A DNA stretch of 64,000 nucleotides from Rhododendron vialii (GCF_030253575.1 NC_080562.1:41393852-41457851); one strand, 5' to 3'; counted from the first letter of the stretch, positions 34,872-47,328 are shown. Made by a program: numbers and translations. Notes: generated by a model from the sequence alone, not told the origin.

Positions 34872-35490
34872 CCACCCTCTTTTAGTACTTTGAGAAAACT
34901 CTTTATCGATATATAGAAGGTCTTTATCCGATTTAAAATGACGGAGATGCGAGCGTTTTAAAAGAACAATTCATTTTTGGACTCAGTGAGGGTAAAATAG
35001 TCATATATTTTGATGTACAAAAAAAAATTGCAACCAAACTAATTGGGTTAGAAAGTAGACTTAACAAGCACGGTTCAAACCTTGGAAAAATCGGAGTTCG
35101 GTAGTGTCCAGAAGAAGGCTGCGAAATTTAAGAAATTCTGAACTTTCAATGCTCCTGAGGCTCATTTCTTTTGCGCCCGGGGCGCACTACATTGCGCCTG
35201 AGACGCCTTGGAATTCCACAATTTGTCAAACTTTGCAAGTTTGTTCCGAACATTCCCGAACTCCGATTTTTGCAAGGTTTGAACTGTTAAAAAGCTTGTT
35301 AAGTCTGCTTTCTAACCCAATTAGTTTGGATGCCATTTTTTTTGTACATAAAAATATATGACTATTTTACTCTCATTGCGTCAAAAAATGAATTGTTCTT
35401 GTAAAACGCTCGCACCTCCGTCATTTTAAGTCGGATAAAGAACTTCTATGTGTCGATAAAGAGAATTTTCAAAGTACTAAAAGATGGTGG
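34872..35490. mobile_element. 619-bp foldback element
   Basis: Arms of about 225 bp (34872-35100 and 35258-35490) pair with moderate mismatches. The ends carry CCACC...TTTTAGTACTTTGA and its complement. The loop (35101-35257) is non-coding and contains GCGCCCGGGGCGC. No target duplication was found. Confidence 0.8.
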
Positions 35491-35759
35491 AATACAACTA
35501 TACAAATAATAAAGTTGAGTTTATTAAAAATGTGTAGAAAATAGACAACTACAAAGATCGTGGAAGCACTACCACCCCTTTGCCACAAACACTGTCACTG
35601 TAACACAACCCTAACTTTGTATCCATCTCTAATTCAATTGGCAATATGGGACTCTATTTCCTTAACATCCCCCCTCACGTGTAGCCGCGTTTTAGGTTTG
35701 TCATGTGGCCATTTTTTGGGTCTTATCATCACTTTTGTTGGTCTGTCATTGTGGGGTGT

Positions 35760-36580
35760 GGATTGTAAATTTTTAAAATGTGAGGTGGAATGGGCCCCGT
35801 TCGGATACCATGTGGAAATTTTATAAGACCCTATTGTTTCTTGCTCCCCAAATCGACCGAAGCACCACATAGAAGATAGTCTCCCAACATATTTCCTCCA
35901 GGTTGTAGTAAGAATTGGTGAACCAAAGAAGCATGAGATCATGCAAGGAAGCCGGCCGGACAAGCCCATTGTTCTGCCACTCCGTGATCGCAGACCAGAT
36001 ATACCATGCATGCTACTGGGCAATGAAGAAGTAAATGGACTGGGGTTTCAGTAGCACCAGAGCACAAGGGGAAAGAATCTGGATGGGTGGCGATGATATT
36101 TCTCCTTGCTAAGAGTGACCTTGTTGCAATTCTTCCTTGGATTGCTTGCCATGCAAAAATCCCAGTCTTAAGTCTCCTGATGTGGTTGCTGTTCCCAAGT
36201 TGCATAGGCAGGTTTAACTGAGAAAAGCTGGCTGGGACTCCATTTCCACACCAAGCAGTCAACACAAGAGCTATTGAGAGTGAAGCCAGTAAGCTTAAGT
36301 TGTATTTCTGCAACCTGGTTTTCTTCGCAAACAAACAGATTTCTTCTGAATTGCAAGTTCCACATGCCATAAGGATTGGCCATATCACATATCTTTGCTT
36401 CTCTTTGGGAAGAGAGAAGAAAAAGCCAAGGAAAGGAATACCTCAATTCAGTTGCTCCCTACCAAATATGATTCCCAAAACTAGTGCCATTCCCAGAGTT
36501 TGTCTTGATTATGAACCCCTGCTTAATGATCCTCCCCATGATACTGCATCTCCCACATATGCACCTCAACAAATTTGAGG
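35760..36580 (-). mobile_element. LINE ORF2 C-terminal fragment (zf-RVT domain)
   Basis: Frame fragments read VWKWSPSQLFSVKPAY, then after a frameshift RLKTGIFAWQAIQGRIATRSLLARR, CSGATETPVHLLLHCPVA, and finally WETIFYVVLRSIWGARN. This is the reverse-transcriptase zinc-binding domain of plant LINEs. Several frameshifts make it inactive. The last piece is nearly repeated at 45690-45880 and 59000-59190. Confidence 0.85.
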
Positions 36581-37676
36581 AGCTTATGGACTTCATTTTT
36601 GAATGAGGATTAGTTATTTGCATAGCGTTGTGTCTATTCGTTGACACTTCTTGGGATGGATAGTACAATTATCTCTTTTGTTTGTGACTATTTGGAAGAG
36701 TCACGAATACTTCTAGATATACGTGTTTCCATCATTTGTTTTACCAATAGGCTTAAGATTGGCGTAACATTTTATCAAATAGGTGTAACGGTGCATATCA
36801 CAGTGACTCAAAAAGTATGCATCTTATGCAAACATATTTTTGTGTATGTATTGTACTTGCATGAGAATATCACAAAAGGACAGTGGTTGATTCCATCTTC
36901 CTTTGATCGGATCCATGGTCTTGGACTCTTCCCAGAGTATGTAGGTAGCTCAGAAAGGTCTCCATTAACTGTTTCAGTCATCACAGAAGTCACCATTCCT
37001 TAGCCCCTCATTGGTTGTTAGGCATTTGTCACTTTCTTCTATTTCGTTTCCATAGCGATTCACTGAACTTAGAAAAGCAACTAGAGCACAGCTAGTTTAT
37101 ATCCAACCTAAAGCTCTTGAACTAGAGAAGTTGCCTAGCATACTGAACATAAATGTAGATACAAAGCCTCATTTTTTAGTTTTTAAGTACTACAAAAGCC
37201 ACTTTAAATGTCAAATGTATCACTTTTTTCATTCCCTACTTAATAATCATCTAACACGCAATTTTGAATGTGGTTTTACTTTTGACTATAACAGACCCTA
37301 AACGAGCATTTTTAAAAGAGTCAGATCCTCTAAGATCATTAACTTCAGTAGGAACCATGGGAAGGAAGATAAGAATGTACTGAGTAATTTAGAGAACCCC
37401 ATCAGGTCCAAAGGGCCTCGAGACAGACACAAATGCTAACATGCAGGGGCGGCTCTAGAATTTCAGTTCAATAGTGACAAAATCGTACAGTAAACTTTTT
37501 ACACTGGTTAAAATTTTAATGGGTTCAAACGATTACCAACACAGAGAAATAGGGTACAATTTACAAGTTGATGTGTTTCATCAATTCTTTCACTTCCAAT
37601 AACACGGATTCCTCTTTCTTTCGTAACTGTAGTATCTACAGAAGTTACTAGAAAGATCCATATCAAAACATTGTTT
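36581..37676. other. Intergenic D-E
   Basis: No gene is seen. 37320-37500 (starting CAGATCCTCTAAGATCATTA) is a dispersed repeat with a second copy at 63598-63775 in the same orientation. 37560-37676 is the 3' flank of gene E and resembles that of D. Confidence 0.6.
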
Positions 37677-40600
37677 TCAACCCAAAGGAGCTGAACGCCC
37701 AAGAAGTTCAAGTGCGTTCACAAGAGTCTTTCTAAACCTCACAACATCAATATTAAAATTCTGCTTTACAAGGTACACATCCTTAACAGCCTCATACCCT
37801 TTCGAGGCGATGGATTGCGGATCAACAATGACAGGGTGATCTTTGCCATAAAGAGAGACGAGAGAGCTTTCCTCTGGTTCAATTTTGTAATCTATGTAAT
37901 TCAAACCCATTCCTATAGCTGGTGTGCCATAGGTGATGTTTGAGAGCCATTCAAGGCCCAGCCCCACCACTTGCACCAGGACAGCCCCTTTTTGCAAGAA
38001 GACAGCATTTGTCATCCCAGCACCGTGGGCGCCAACTAGTACGCTGCACGAGTTCACTATCTCTGCAAATTTGTCCAAATTGGCCGTCATATCAGGCTGT
38101 GCGATGATAACTCTGAAGCCCAATTCCTTTATCATGGTAACCATCTGATCTTCGTTCATAAAGGCTCTTTTGTTCTTACGAGAAATAAGTACCAATGTCG
38201 GTTTTTCCATTTGCGACAAATCTCGTATCTTTAGATTGTAAGATTCGGTGACAAACTGCCTGAAATCAAGCATGGAGTAACCTTCGGGGACGTCCATGGT
38301 CTTAATGGCAAGATTGTCATGGTAGTGAAGCCCGACAACTGCTCCCGTAAAGCAATGCACACTTACATTTGCTGCTGGATTAATGACTTCATAGCTTGAC
38401 AAATGGGAGAAAATTTTCTTATATTTACTTATGAACCGAATATCAAAATCGGGGACAATAAAGCGTAGGCGAGATTGAAAATGGCGACTAGTGATGAACA
38501 AAGGAATTATTAATTCACTGATTTCATGGAATATGTTTCCTGAGGATGCGCCGGATGAGAAAACTACGGCAGGGACATTATGGGTATACTCACAAGCTGG
38601 AGGCGGGGAGATGTTTCCCTGAAGTACCTGCACTGATGAAATCCTTCTCATTGTCGACTTATCATCCTCCTTCGGATATGGACGAATTCTCCGACTGGCT
38701 TGGGGCATTCCTTGATTGAATGGTGCATAAACCGTCATTGTAAGTGTATCGATTCTTATTGGTCTATTGGACACACAAACTTCAGTGTGAATGTCATAAT
38801 GGCAAGCAAATCCAGTCGCTTCCAGCTGAGTTTGATTTTCTCCTATACGCATGCATGCAATTCCACAGAAGAAACAAATTAGACATGGCAAATTGAGAGA
38901 AGGGTGACTATACATAATCTCTTATGTTACAGGGATGGCAATAGGGTGGGGTGGGGGTGGATATTACTATCCCCATCCCCAATCCATCCACTCCTATCCC
39001 ATCTCCATCCCCTCCCCGATCTCCACCGGGAAATTTTTTTTAACCTCTTCCCACACCGCACCCCCAAACGGGGAACGGAGATCCAAACGGAGAAGCAGGC
39101 TTGGGCTTCCAATCATTTGATATCTACAGAAATTAATACACCACTGATGAAAAAAAGACAGTTTTTCATAATGCACTGGACTTGGGTCTACCGCTTATTC
39201 CTTCATAGTTAAAACAGACTTCAAGTCTTGAACACATCTAATGCAAAGATTAAAACAAACTTCAAAGACTTCAAAATAGTCTACCAACCAAGTTCAAATT
39301 ACATCAAGTCTGTACCGCTATGCACCGCCGTTGCATTTCTGCCTCTTCAGGCGTGAATGTGAAATTGCTAAGTTGGTAACTAGGCTACAAAGGGAAAAGT
39401 TAAAAAACAAACACTAATGTACTAATAATATTAAAATTGGCATTACTGATATATATGAAAAGAAGACTTTGGTGGGGGGCGACTACGGGGTGGGGAACGG
39501 GGCGGGGCAGGGACAGACACATATCCACACATAAGTTAGATAATGCGTGGGCAGGTGCACGATCGCTAGTGTAAAAGCGTCTTCCACAAACCTCCCAAAC
39601 AACTAAAATTAGTGAGTGTGAGAATTGAGAACCCAAGCGCAGAGTGAGGATTTAGAGATGGAGCATAGGTCATTTTGAAGGATTACGTGAATAAGATCCA
39701 CCCCCTATCCACTCTCCGATTTTTTTTAAAAAAGGGCAAAGTCCACTTTAATCTCCTATGGTTATCACTATGTGCAGATACCCCTCTTATAGTTCAAAAC
39801 TGACACAAATAACCTACATGTGGTTTTGAAAATGTGCGGATAGACCACCTGTTGTCATGTTTTCCATCCATATTAACGGAGGTGTATCTCACAAGCTTCT
39901 AGAATGTAATCTGAGTCGTTCATAATGTATTAAATAAAGAATAGAGTATCTCTGTAAAAAATCATCTCGATCAGGCATCAATAACCTAGTGATCTAATTT
40001 TTAGTAAATTCAAATTTGAAATTTTAATTTCATAACAAAATCGATTCGACCATGAGCTTTTCATTTTTTGATTGACTTGAATTTTGACATAGATGTAGTA
40101 CTCGTCAAAATTTACAATATCAACAGTTTAGATTCAAGTTTTGGTATAGGGGATGGTGTTGTTAGATTTAAAAAAGAAGAAGAATCAAAGGACATGATGA
40201 GGGTAAATCGGTCTTTTAATATTATGTCCGTTAATATGGGTGGAAAATATGACGGCATGGGGTCTATCTGCACATTTTCAAAACCACATGTAGGTTATGT
40301 GGTCAATTTTGAATCATGAGAGGGTATCCGCATATGGCGATAACCATATGGGGTCAGAGTGGACTTTGCTTTTTAAAAAATCATCCTTGAATCCTACCTG
40401 ATCTCCAAAAAATCTCCAAATCCCAAACAAGGAGAGGATCAGGGCGGGTTGGGTCGGATCCGCCGAAATGGCCACCCCTCCCCTCTCCTCCCCTCCCCCT
40501 TAACTATGATTATAGACTTTCCCTAATGTGGAATAATGAAAATGCAGAAGTAAAAGAGTTAAAAAAAGAAACCTTTCAGCAGTCTTTTCATGAGAAAATG

Positions 40601-40883
40601 CAGGTGATCATGTTGATGTTCTATGCGACTGGCGCCCGAATCCGTTTTTTTCCCTGCCATTTCCAAGCAACGATATTCACCAAGTCAATGGTGGGTGAGA
40701 AATCTCTCTATAAAACATTTATTTAGGAAAAGCTTGCAAATTCATAGAACTTCAAGAAGCATAATTACATTGACTTGATGGAACTTCACGCGATCCGATG
40801 TCGGCAGTGTAGAGCAACGTGAGGAGAAGCAAGCAGAACAATGGCGTTGCGCCTAAAACCAGACTTCTTGGCACCTTCTCCAT
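37677..40883 (-). CDS. GT61 glycosyltransferase, copy E
   Basis: Three exons, 40883-40769, 40653-40573 and 38842-37677, encode 453 residues. The start is MEKVPRSLVLGATPLF with anchor CLLLLTLLY. The stem ends HDHLHFLMKRLLKG, followed by the GT61 domain with HCFTGAVVGLHYH, FMNEDQMVTMIKELGF, GAHGAGMTNAVFLQKGA and DHPVIVDP. The HGAGL leucine is methionine here. Its 115-nt first exon and 1166-nt last exon equal those of D. The intron before the last exon is swollen by a 1.57-kb insertion. It is expected to be a Golgi type II glycosyltransferase like its neighbours. Confidence 0.92.
38931..40499. mobile_element. Composite insertion in intron 2 of copy E
   Basis: Compared with gene D's intron, sequence from AGGGATGGCAATAGGG to a C-rich CCCTCCCCCT block is extra and replaces about 85 bp. 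Both ends and 39470-39520 contain GGGGCGGGG-like runs, as in known G-rich non-autonomous elements that start GGGATGGCAA. A second element (39734-40372) is nested inside. No coding region is seen. Confidence 0.6.
39734..40372. mobile_element. MULE-like element with ~150-bp inverted repeats
   Basis: Left end GGGCAAAGTCCAC and right end GTGGACTTTGC begin inverted repeats of about 150 bp, with moderate divergence up to the CCGTTAATAT region. TTTAAAAAA flanks both ends, consistent with a 9-bp duplication. The interior (39890-40230) has no transposase. Confidence 0.8.
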
Positions 40884-41204
40884 CTTCCCAACAATCTGAA
40901 AACCCAACTCAGAGTTTTGGCATTGACTTACTCATGCATGAGCAACCCTTGAGGTGCTCAATAAATGAAAGATTTAAGTATACGTACGTTGGCTTGTGTG
41001 TTTTGGTTAATTTGAATTTGCATTTTTCTTATTATTGTGGTCCACGTTTTCGTCATGATTCTTTCATCTCGTATTATTTTTCCCCTTCTCCGATTAGTTT
41101 AATCCATTGAACAACTTACAGGGGAAGAAATGTATAGTAAGATATTAGATGTATCATGTATTGATAGATAGACGTTATTCAAGATAACAGAGTGCCAACT
41201 TGTG
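40884..41204. other. Upstream region of gene E
   Basis: 41030-41105 is the conserved GT61 upstream block, about 150-220 bp from the ATG. No TATA box can be assigned with confidence. Confidence 0.5.
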
Positions 41205-41919
41205 CAGGAGCGGAGCCAGGATTTGGATACGGGAGTGACAACATTTGGATTCATGGAAACTGCTATATCCCATTTTCTCAATTTACCGGCGGCATAAACT
41301 CAAATCTCTAAGAGGGAGAGCCACGCTTTCTCTCTTGGTGAATGTGCGCTGTCACCAAATAAAATTGACAAGTAGCTCCAATACGGGGAGCTATCGTATT
41401 CTGCTTTCTTCCCTATCAAGCACCACAAAATTTTTTTTGACAAGTTTCCCGGGCTGCCTAGAGCAATGGAACATGCCTGTTTCATCCCAAGTGTAGAAAA
41501 TGGATTACTGCATAACTTATTAATATAAGTATGTAAATCGACATTTTTTGAATTCACTTTATATGTTTATTCACACGCAACATGATCTGTAAATAAACAA
41601 GGAGTAAAAATACTACACCCTCTGTCCCATAAAATTGGTTCCCTGCGAAACTACGTGCCATTTTCAAATTTAAAAATAACATATTTGTTAAATGATTTTT
41701 TCAAATTTTTTGCACTGATCCATATTGCACCAAAAATTATTTCGAAAGGAAAAATATTTTCAAATTTTTTGGTTCGAAATTGCACATAGTTATGTAGGGC
41801 TTAAACTTTATGGGACGGAAGGAGTAATTTTGTGGAAAAAAATTTAATATAATATCCAAAGGGATCACATTTCTTTCCAATTAGTGGAAAAAATTACAAA
41901 TATTGTGGAAAATTATGCA

Positions 41920-41968
<49 letters not shown>

Positions 41969-42196
41969 GAAAAATTGAAAACGAAACACAGGGCCCTTAA
42001 GAGGCTCAAACTCTTGTGCGATGCTTCAAGCACTTATAATTGGGCACATACATGAACCACCCAAAAAGTACACTTCGTGTAGACTTTCCGTACAATATTT
42101 TTATTTAAAGGTTTTTGCATATTTTTTTCCCTTTTTTGGTATTTCTGAAACGGTTGTGGCACGTGCCACAACCCCCACCAGCTAGCTCCGCTCCTG
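41205..42196. mobile_element. hAT-like non-autonomous element upstream of gene E
   Basis: Ends CAGGAGCGGAGC and its exact complement GCTCCGCTCCTG bound 992 bp. The flanking 8-mers AACTTGTG and AGCTCCTG match at 5 of 8 bases, a worn target duplication at best. The equivalent sites upstream of D and F run through without it. A Stowaway MITE and a (GA)20 run (41926-41965) lie inside. Confidence 0.75.
41612..41829. mobile_element. Stowaway-like MITE
   Basis: Terminal repeats CACCCTCTGTCCCATAAA and TTTATGGGACGGAAGGAG are flanked by TA on both sides. This fits Tc1/mariner-derived Stowaway elements. About 215 bp, nested in the hAT-like element. Confidence 0.8.
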
Positions 42197-42704
42197 AGCT
42201 CCTGGGTATCTCAACTAGACTTAAAGTCGACGATCGCACAAGCATTCAGTTGCCTCAAGAGCTTTGTTTTTATTTTTGTAGGTGGAAGTCGTACCTACAA
42301 ATTTTGAGGAGAAAGTTCATTATTTACTGTCATGGTTCCACTGACCAGCCCTTGGAGTCGTTAAAAGCCTATTTTTGTCAATTTCTAGAGAAACATTTTT
42401 CAATCTTGTGGTGTGTCCTGTGTACAATTGACTCGTAATAGTTTAATCAGAGATCCAATTTTCTTGGCTATTTTTCCTCAGATCTATTGGGGATCAATGC
42501 TTTTATCTTTATGTAATAATAAAAATATATTGAGGAACCCTAGAAACTAAATTTAATCAGGGGGTGAAATTTGCATGGGTGGGTTGCATCTTTTGCCTCA
42601 TTGATTAACCATTGTGCTTTGGGAAATCATAAGTTGACTAATATCAAACACTCGATTTCTAAGAGATCTGGCAGGCAAGATTGACTCATTGCAGTTCTCT
42701 CTCT
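42197..42704. other. Duplicated spacer upstream of gene E
   Basis: No gene. Parts recur upstream of D (33810-34280), F (45220-45600) and, inverted, G (59930-60060), for example GTTGCCTCAAGAGCTTT and GGTGGAAGTCGTACCTACAA. Confidence 0.6.
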
Positions 42705-43560
42705 CTCTCTTTTTTTTATCGGCGAAAGAAAATATATTGATGAAATTCGATAAATGTACATCGAGAGGGCGAGGGGATAAACATCCAAACAAATGTTGAA
42801 TGAGAAAGAGAGAGAAAAAGACAAGCAGCTGGTTGGAACTCCATTTCCACACCAAACAGTGAACTCTAGAGCTATTTAGAGTGAAGCAAGAAAGCTTATA
42901 AAGAAAACATTAGCGAATGTGAGAGAGAGAGAGACAGAGGCACATAGAGAGTAGTAAACATTAATTAAAGAGAGAGATAGAGGTAGAGAAAGTAAATCAA
43001 CTAAGGATTTAATTTTGATTATGATTCTTATTTTGGATCCAACGGTGGAGAAAGAATGTGAGAGCTTGAGCTAGTTGAATTGGGAGGGATCCAATGAGCA
43101 ATACAAAGAGCAATGAGCACAAAATGACGTGCGAGCACGTCGCGCTCTTCGCTAGTGATTCCAAAAGCTAGTACCATTCCCCGAGTTTGTCTTGAATTGA
43201 TTATGAAACCCTGCATAATTATCCTTCCCATGACAGAATATGCATCTGCCACTGAGCATTTGAGGGGCTCCCAGAAGATAGTAGCCTACGCCCCCAAAAA
43301 TCCTCACAAATCCCATATTTCCTACTAAGAACTCAAACCCAGAGTGAGTTTTTATCCTTGGAGGCTTTGCTAACAAAGAGGAGTTTTGTTCACTGATTCT
43401 TCTGATGCCAAGACCCCCAAACTGCTTGCTCCTAGTAATGGACCCCCAATTGAACAAATGAAGATTCTTTTTGTCAGTGGAATTACCCCACAAAAATTTC
43501 CTTTGAATCTTTTACTTGAATTTGCCATTGAAACATGAATCTTGATAGGGACAAACAATA
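42705..43560 (-). mobile_element. LINE 3' part (RT C-terminus, decayed)
   Basis: A poly-T start gives the LINE tail. 42830-42880 encodes a zf-RVT scrap. 43140-43560 reads KFLWGNSTDKKNLHLFNW, then QFGGLGIRRISEQNSSLLAK, a typical region between reverse transcriptase and the zinc-binding domain. Frameshifts are present. Part of it (43150-43250) matches 36470-36560. Confidence 0.8.
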
Positions 43561-43589
43561 TAAGGGGAGATTAGAGAGGGCGAACGGGC

Positions 43590-44847
43590 CCTTGCTGCAA
43601 GAAGATAGCATTTGTCAGTCCAGCACCGTAGGCCCCAGCCAGTGCAATGACAACTCTGAAGCCCAATAACTTCATCATGGTCACCATCTGATCTTCGTTC
43701 ATAAAGATTCTTGTGTTTTACGAGATATGAGTATCAATGTCGGTTTTTCCGTCTCTGACAAATCTCCTATCTTTAGATTGTAAGATTCTCTTAGAAACAG
43801 CTTGAAATCAAGCATGGAGTAACCTTCAGGGACTTCATTGGTCTTAAAGGCAAGATTGTCATGGTAGTGAAGCCCGACAAACTGCTACGGGAAAGCAATG
43901 CACACTTACATTTGCTGCTGGATTAATGACTTCATAGCTTGACAAATGGGAGAAAATTTTCTTATATCGCTGAATTGAATTCTGAAATCAGTGACAATAA
44001 AGCGTAGGCGAGATTGGAAGAGGTGACTAGTGATGAACAAAGGAATGATTATATCGCTGAATTCATGGAATATGTTTCCTACGGCTCCACCGGATGAGAA
44101 AACTAGGGAAGGGACATTACAGGTATACTCACAAGGTGGAGGGAGGGGATGTTTCAATGAAATATCTGCATTGATGAAACCGTTCTCTTGATCCACTTAT
44201 CTTCCTTTTTCACTTATGGAAGGATTATTCTATTGACTTGGGGCATACTTTGATTGAATGGTGCATGAACCGTCATTGTAAGTGTATCAATCCTTACTGG
44301 TCTATTGGACACACAAACTTCAGTGTGAAAGTCATAATGGCAAGCAAATCCGGTTGCTTCCATTTTCTCCTATATGCATGCATGCAATTCCAATGGAGAA
44401 ACAAATTAGACATGAATATTATCTCAAACTTTTATTGTTGAATCCATGTTTTGAAGCTCATCGAGAGAAGGGTGACTATACATAATCTTATGGATATTAA
44501 CTATGCAAATCAAATACAATGTGGTATTAGCGAGTGAATGACCAAGGATCATGTTATTAGAGATTTCCCCCTGTAACTATGATTATAAACTTTCCCTACT
44601 ATTGAATAACGAAAATGCAGAAGTAAAAGAAGAAAGAGAAACCGTTCACTAGTCTTTTTCATGAGAAAATGCAGGCGATCTTGATGTTCGATCTGAGTCA
44701 TGGAGTTGAAGAAGCATAATTGCATAGATTTGATGGAACTACATGGGATCCAATTTCGACAGTGTAGAGCAAGGCGAGGAGTAGGAAGCAGAAAAATGGA
44801 GTCGCACCTAAAACCAGACTTCTTGGTACGTACCTAGCCTTCTCCAT
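43590..44847 (-). pseudogene. GT61 copy F, truncated pseudogene
   Basis: Exon 1 (44847 down to about 44730) reads MEKARYVPRSLVLGATP plus the anchor. It has a 9-bp insertion (ARY) and has lost the splice donor. The second exon (about 44640-44697) has lost its acceptor by a deletion that fuses it to intron sequence. The last exon (from 44370) has an in-frame TAA (near 44216) and frameshifts. An internal deletion removes the stretch before the HGAG motif, which reads GAYGAGLTN. The C-terminal third is absent, replaced by unrelated sequence below 43590. It cannot encode an active enzyme. Confidence 0.9.
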
Positions 44848-45602
44848 CTTCCAACAATCTGAAAACCTACTCATAGTTTTTGCATTAACTTTGACATGCA
44901 TGAACAACCATGGTGGTGCTCAATATATGTAAGATTTAAGTATACGTTGGCCAGTGTTTTTTGTTAATTGGACTTTGCATTTTTGTTATTCAGGTCCACG
45001 TTTTTCACTGTCATGATTCATTCCTGCCTTATTATTGTTCCCCATCTCCGATTAGTTTAATCCATTGAACAACTTAGAGCGCAAGAAGTGCAACGCACAC
45101 GCACACGCACACATGTTGATGTATTGATAGATAGATGTTATTCATGATACAACAGAGTGCGAAGGTCGGTTCACGAGCTTCTCGACCAGCTTTGAAGTCA
45201 ACTACATGACAAACCTTCAGTTGCCTCAAGAGCTTTATTTTATATTTGTTTTTTGCGGATGGAAGTCGTGCCTATAATTTTGGAGCAGTTAAAATCATAT
45301 TTTTTTGTCAGTTTCTAGAGAAACGCTTTTTAATCTAGTGTTGTGTGCTTTATACGTACGGTATTCTTATACATTTGAATTGACTTTTAATTGCTAGTTT
45401 AATCAGAGATCGAATTTTCTTGGCATTATTTCCGTACATCAATTGGGGACCTGATGTTTTTGTGTTTACTAATGTTGTGCAGAACCCTAGAAATTTAAAT
45501 AGGGGGAGAAATTTGCATCTTTTAACTCCTTGATTTCCCATTGGGCTTTGGGACATCACCAGTTACTAATATCAAATACACGATTTCTAGGAGATCTGGC
45601 CT
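44848..45602. other. Former upstream region of pseudogene F
   Basis: 44990-45065 retains the conserved GT61 upstream block. 45105-45270 recurs inverted at 59965-60125 upstream of G. No gene. Confidence 0.55.
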
Positions 45603-45890
45603 TTTTTCTTTTCTTATCGGAAAGAGAAAATATATTGATGAAACTCATAAGGGTACATTGAGAGAGGGGGAGAAGAGAAACATCCAACCAAAGTATTGTT
45701 GAAGACCCCATTGTTTCTTGCTCCCGGCCAAATCGACCAAAGAACCACATAGAAGATAGTCTCCCAACATATTTTCTCTCCAGGTCGTTGGAGTAAGAAT
45801 TGGTGAACCAAAGAAGCATGAGATCATGCAAGGAAGCAGGCCGGACAAGCCCATTGTATGTTCCGCCACTCCATAATCGCATAATTCATG
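45603..45890 (-). mobile_element. LINE 3' tail and ORF2 C-terminus
   Basis: Poly-T plus TATCGGAAAGAGAAAATATA is followed on the minus strand by a frame reading LVRPASLHDLMLLWFTNSY and CWETIFYVVLWSIW, which matches 35820-35990 and 59000-59190. Confidence 0.75.
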
Positions 45891-46029
45891 TCGGTGAAAA
45901 ACTAACCCAAATTGAAACGACTTGATTTGCTTGCCATACTGATCCAGCAACAGAATCAAGTTAATTTGTGTTGCCAATAGACCAAAAAGAGTTGATACGC
46001 GTCCAATAAGTGTAAAGTTTAGGAAAGCT

Positions 46030-46200
46030 GTTTAGTCAATCTCAGTTACCAATTTGAGAAATTGGGATAACAAGTGCCGAATTCAATAATGTTAGTAAAA
46101 CTTAGGTGCCTAGTTGAAGTTCAATAAAGTTTGAGTGTTCATGAGACATTTGGGGATGTGGATTGCTCAGTTTTTAAGCTTATGTTACTGTTTGGCTGGA
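46030..46200. repeat. Dispersed block shared with 58.4 and 59.4 kb
   Basis: AAACTTAGGTGCCTA and GAGTGTTCATGAGACATTTG mark this block. It follows the LINE piece here just as at 59342-59510, so 45690-46200 and 59005-59510 are one duplicated segment in direct orientation. Confidence 0.8.
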
Positions 46201-47328
46201 ATTTTTGGCTTACTTCAGAAATATGATTGTGTGCGAGTGTGCCAGAAAATACTTGTAATTAACCTTTTCAGATTTAACTTATAAAAGCCAAACTTAATCA
46301 GGCGATTGTGGCGTCAGTTCAATTACCTCAACGAAGAGGATTTTTTTCTTCTAGAAGTATTGAAACGGCACAACGATTCACTGGAAATTCGATAAATTAA
46401 AGAATAAACAAGATACCTTGATCAATCCAAAACAACTTGCTTTCCAATTGATTCTCCAACTTCACAAACGAACAGAACATATTACAATGTGATTACTACC
46501 ACTACAACTACTCCTAACTACTTCGAACTAAGTCTAAGTTCCTAAATTACTGCCTAATGGACAAACCAAACATATCATAGCTGTTTGTTTGATGATTTGT
46601 TTGGGGGCTTTTACTTCTTTCATTTCTTCTATTTATAGGCAAACTCTTGAGTCTTCTTCAAGGCTTTCATTTTCCCGCTTAGCTGCCTTCGAAATTGTCT
46701 CAACTTTGAATTCAAACTTTCCCTCTATGATTTATGTGATTCAGTTAATTCATCACCCCACTTGCCCTTAACTTCATCGTATTGGACATGGGCAGTTACA
46801 TTCTTAGATCTCAACTCCTTTGACTGTGTCAACTTGGTGTAACTGCCTCTTGTTTGAAAAATACGATTCGCGCCTTTGAGCTTCGAATTGCTCATCTTCT
46901 GAGCTAACATTTGAGTGACATCTGGTAACGATTGTCCTTACCTATAAAACGACACTAAGTTAATCAGAACATCATCGTTCTTTAAAATTGTGTGATTCTA
47001 TGTATTTTAGCTTATGCGTACTCCGTCTTGTCCAACATGAATGTCCACTTGTCATTCTTTGATTGAGCCAATAAATTCTCATGCAAACATACCCTTCACA
47101 TTAACACTCTGGTTTAAAAAAGATTTAAACAAGTGTTAATATTCCCGCTTCTTTGACTTCCACCTATTTCCGAGGAAAGAGGGGAGTGGAAGTGGTTCAT
47201 GCACAACCGTTTCACGTGCTTGTATTTAGCCTATGAACAGTTTGATCCTTCTGTCTATAAATTACCCCTATACGGTGTAATAAATTCATACCCTGAATAC
47301 TTTTCCAAAATCAAACTTACACTTCTCA
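46201..47328. other. Intergenic, with promoter-like end
   Basis: No gene is recognised. On the minus strand a TATAAATAG box (46634-46642) followed by AAAGAAGT-rich sequence suggests an old LTR fragment (46310-46930), but no ends were found. On the plus strand TATAAATT at 47256-47263 lies 66 bp before the ATG at 47329 and suits a core promoter for that ORF. Confidence 0.4.
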
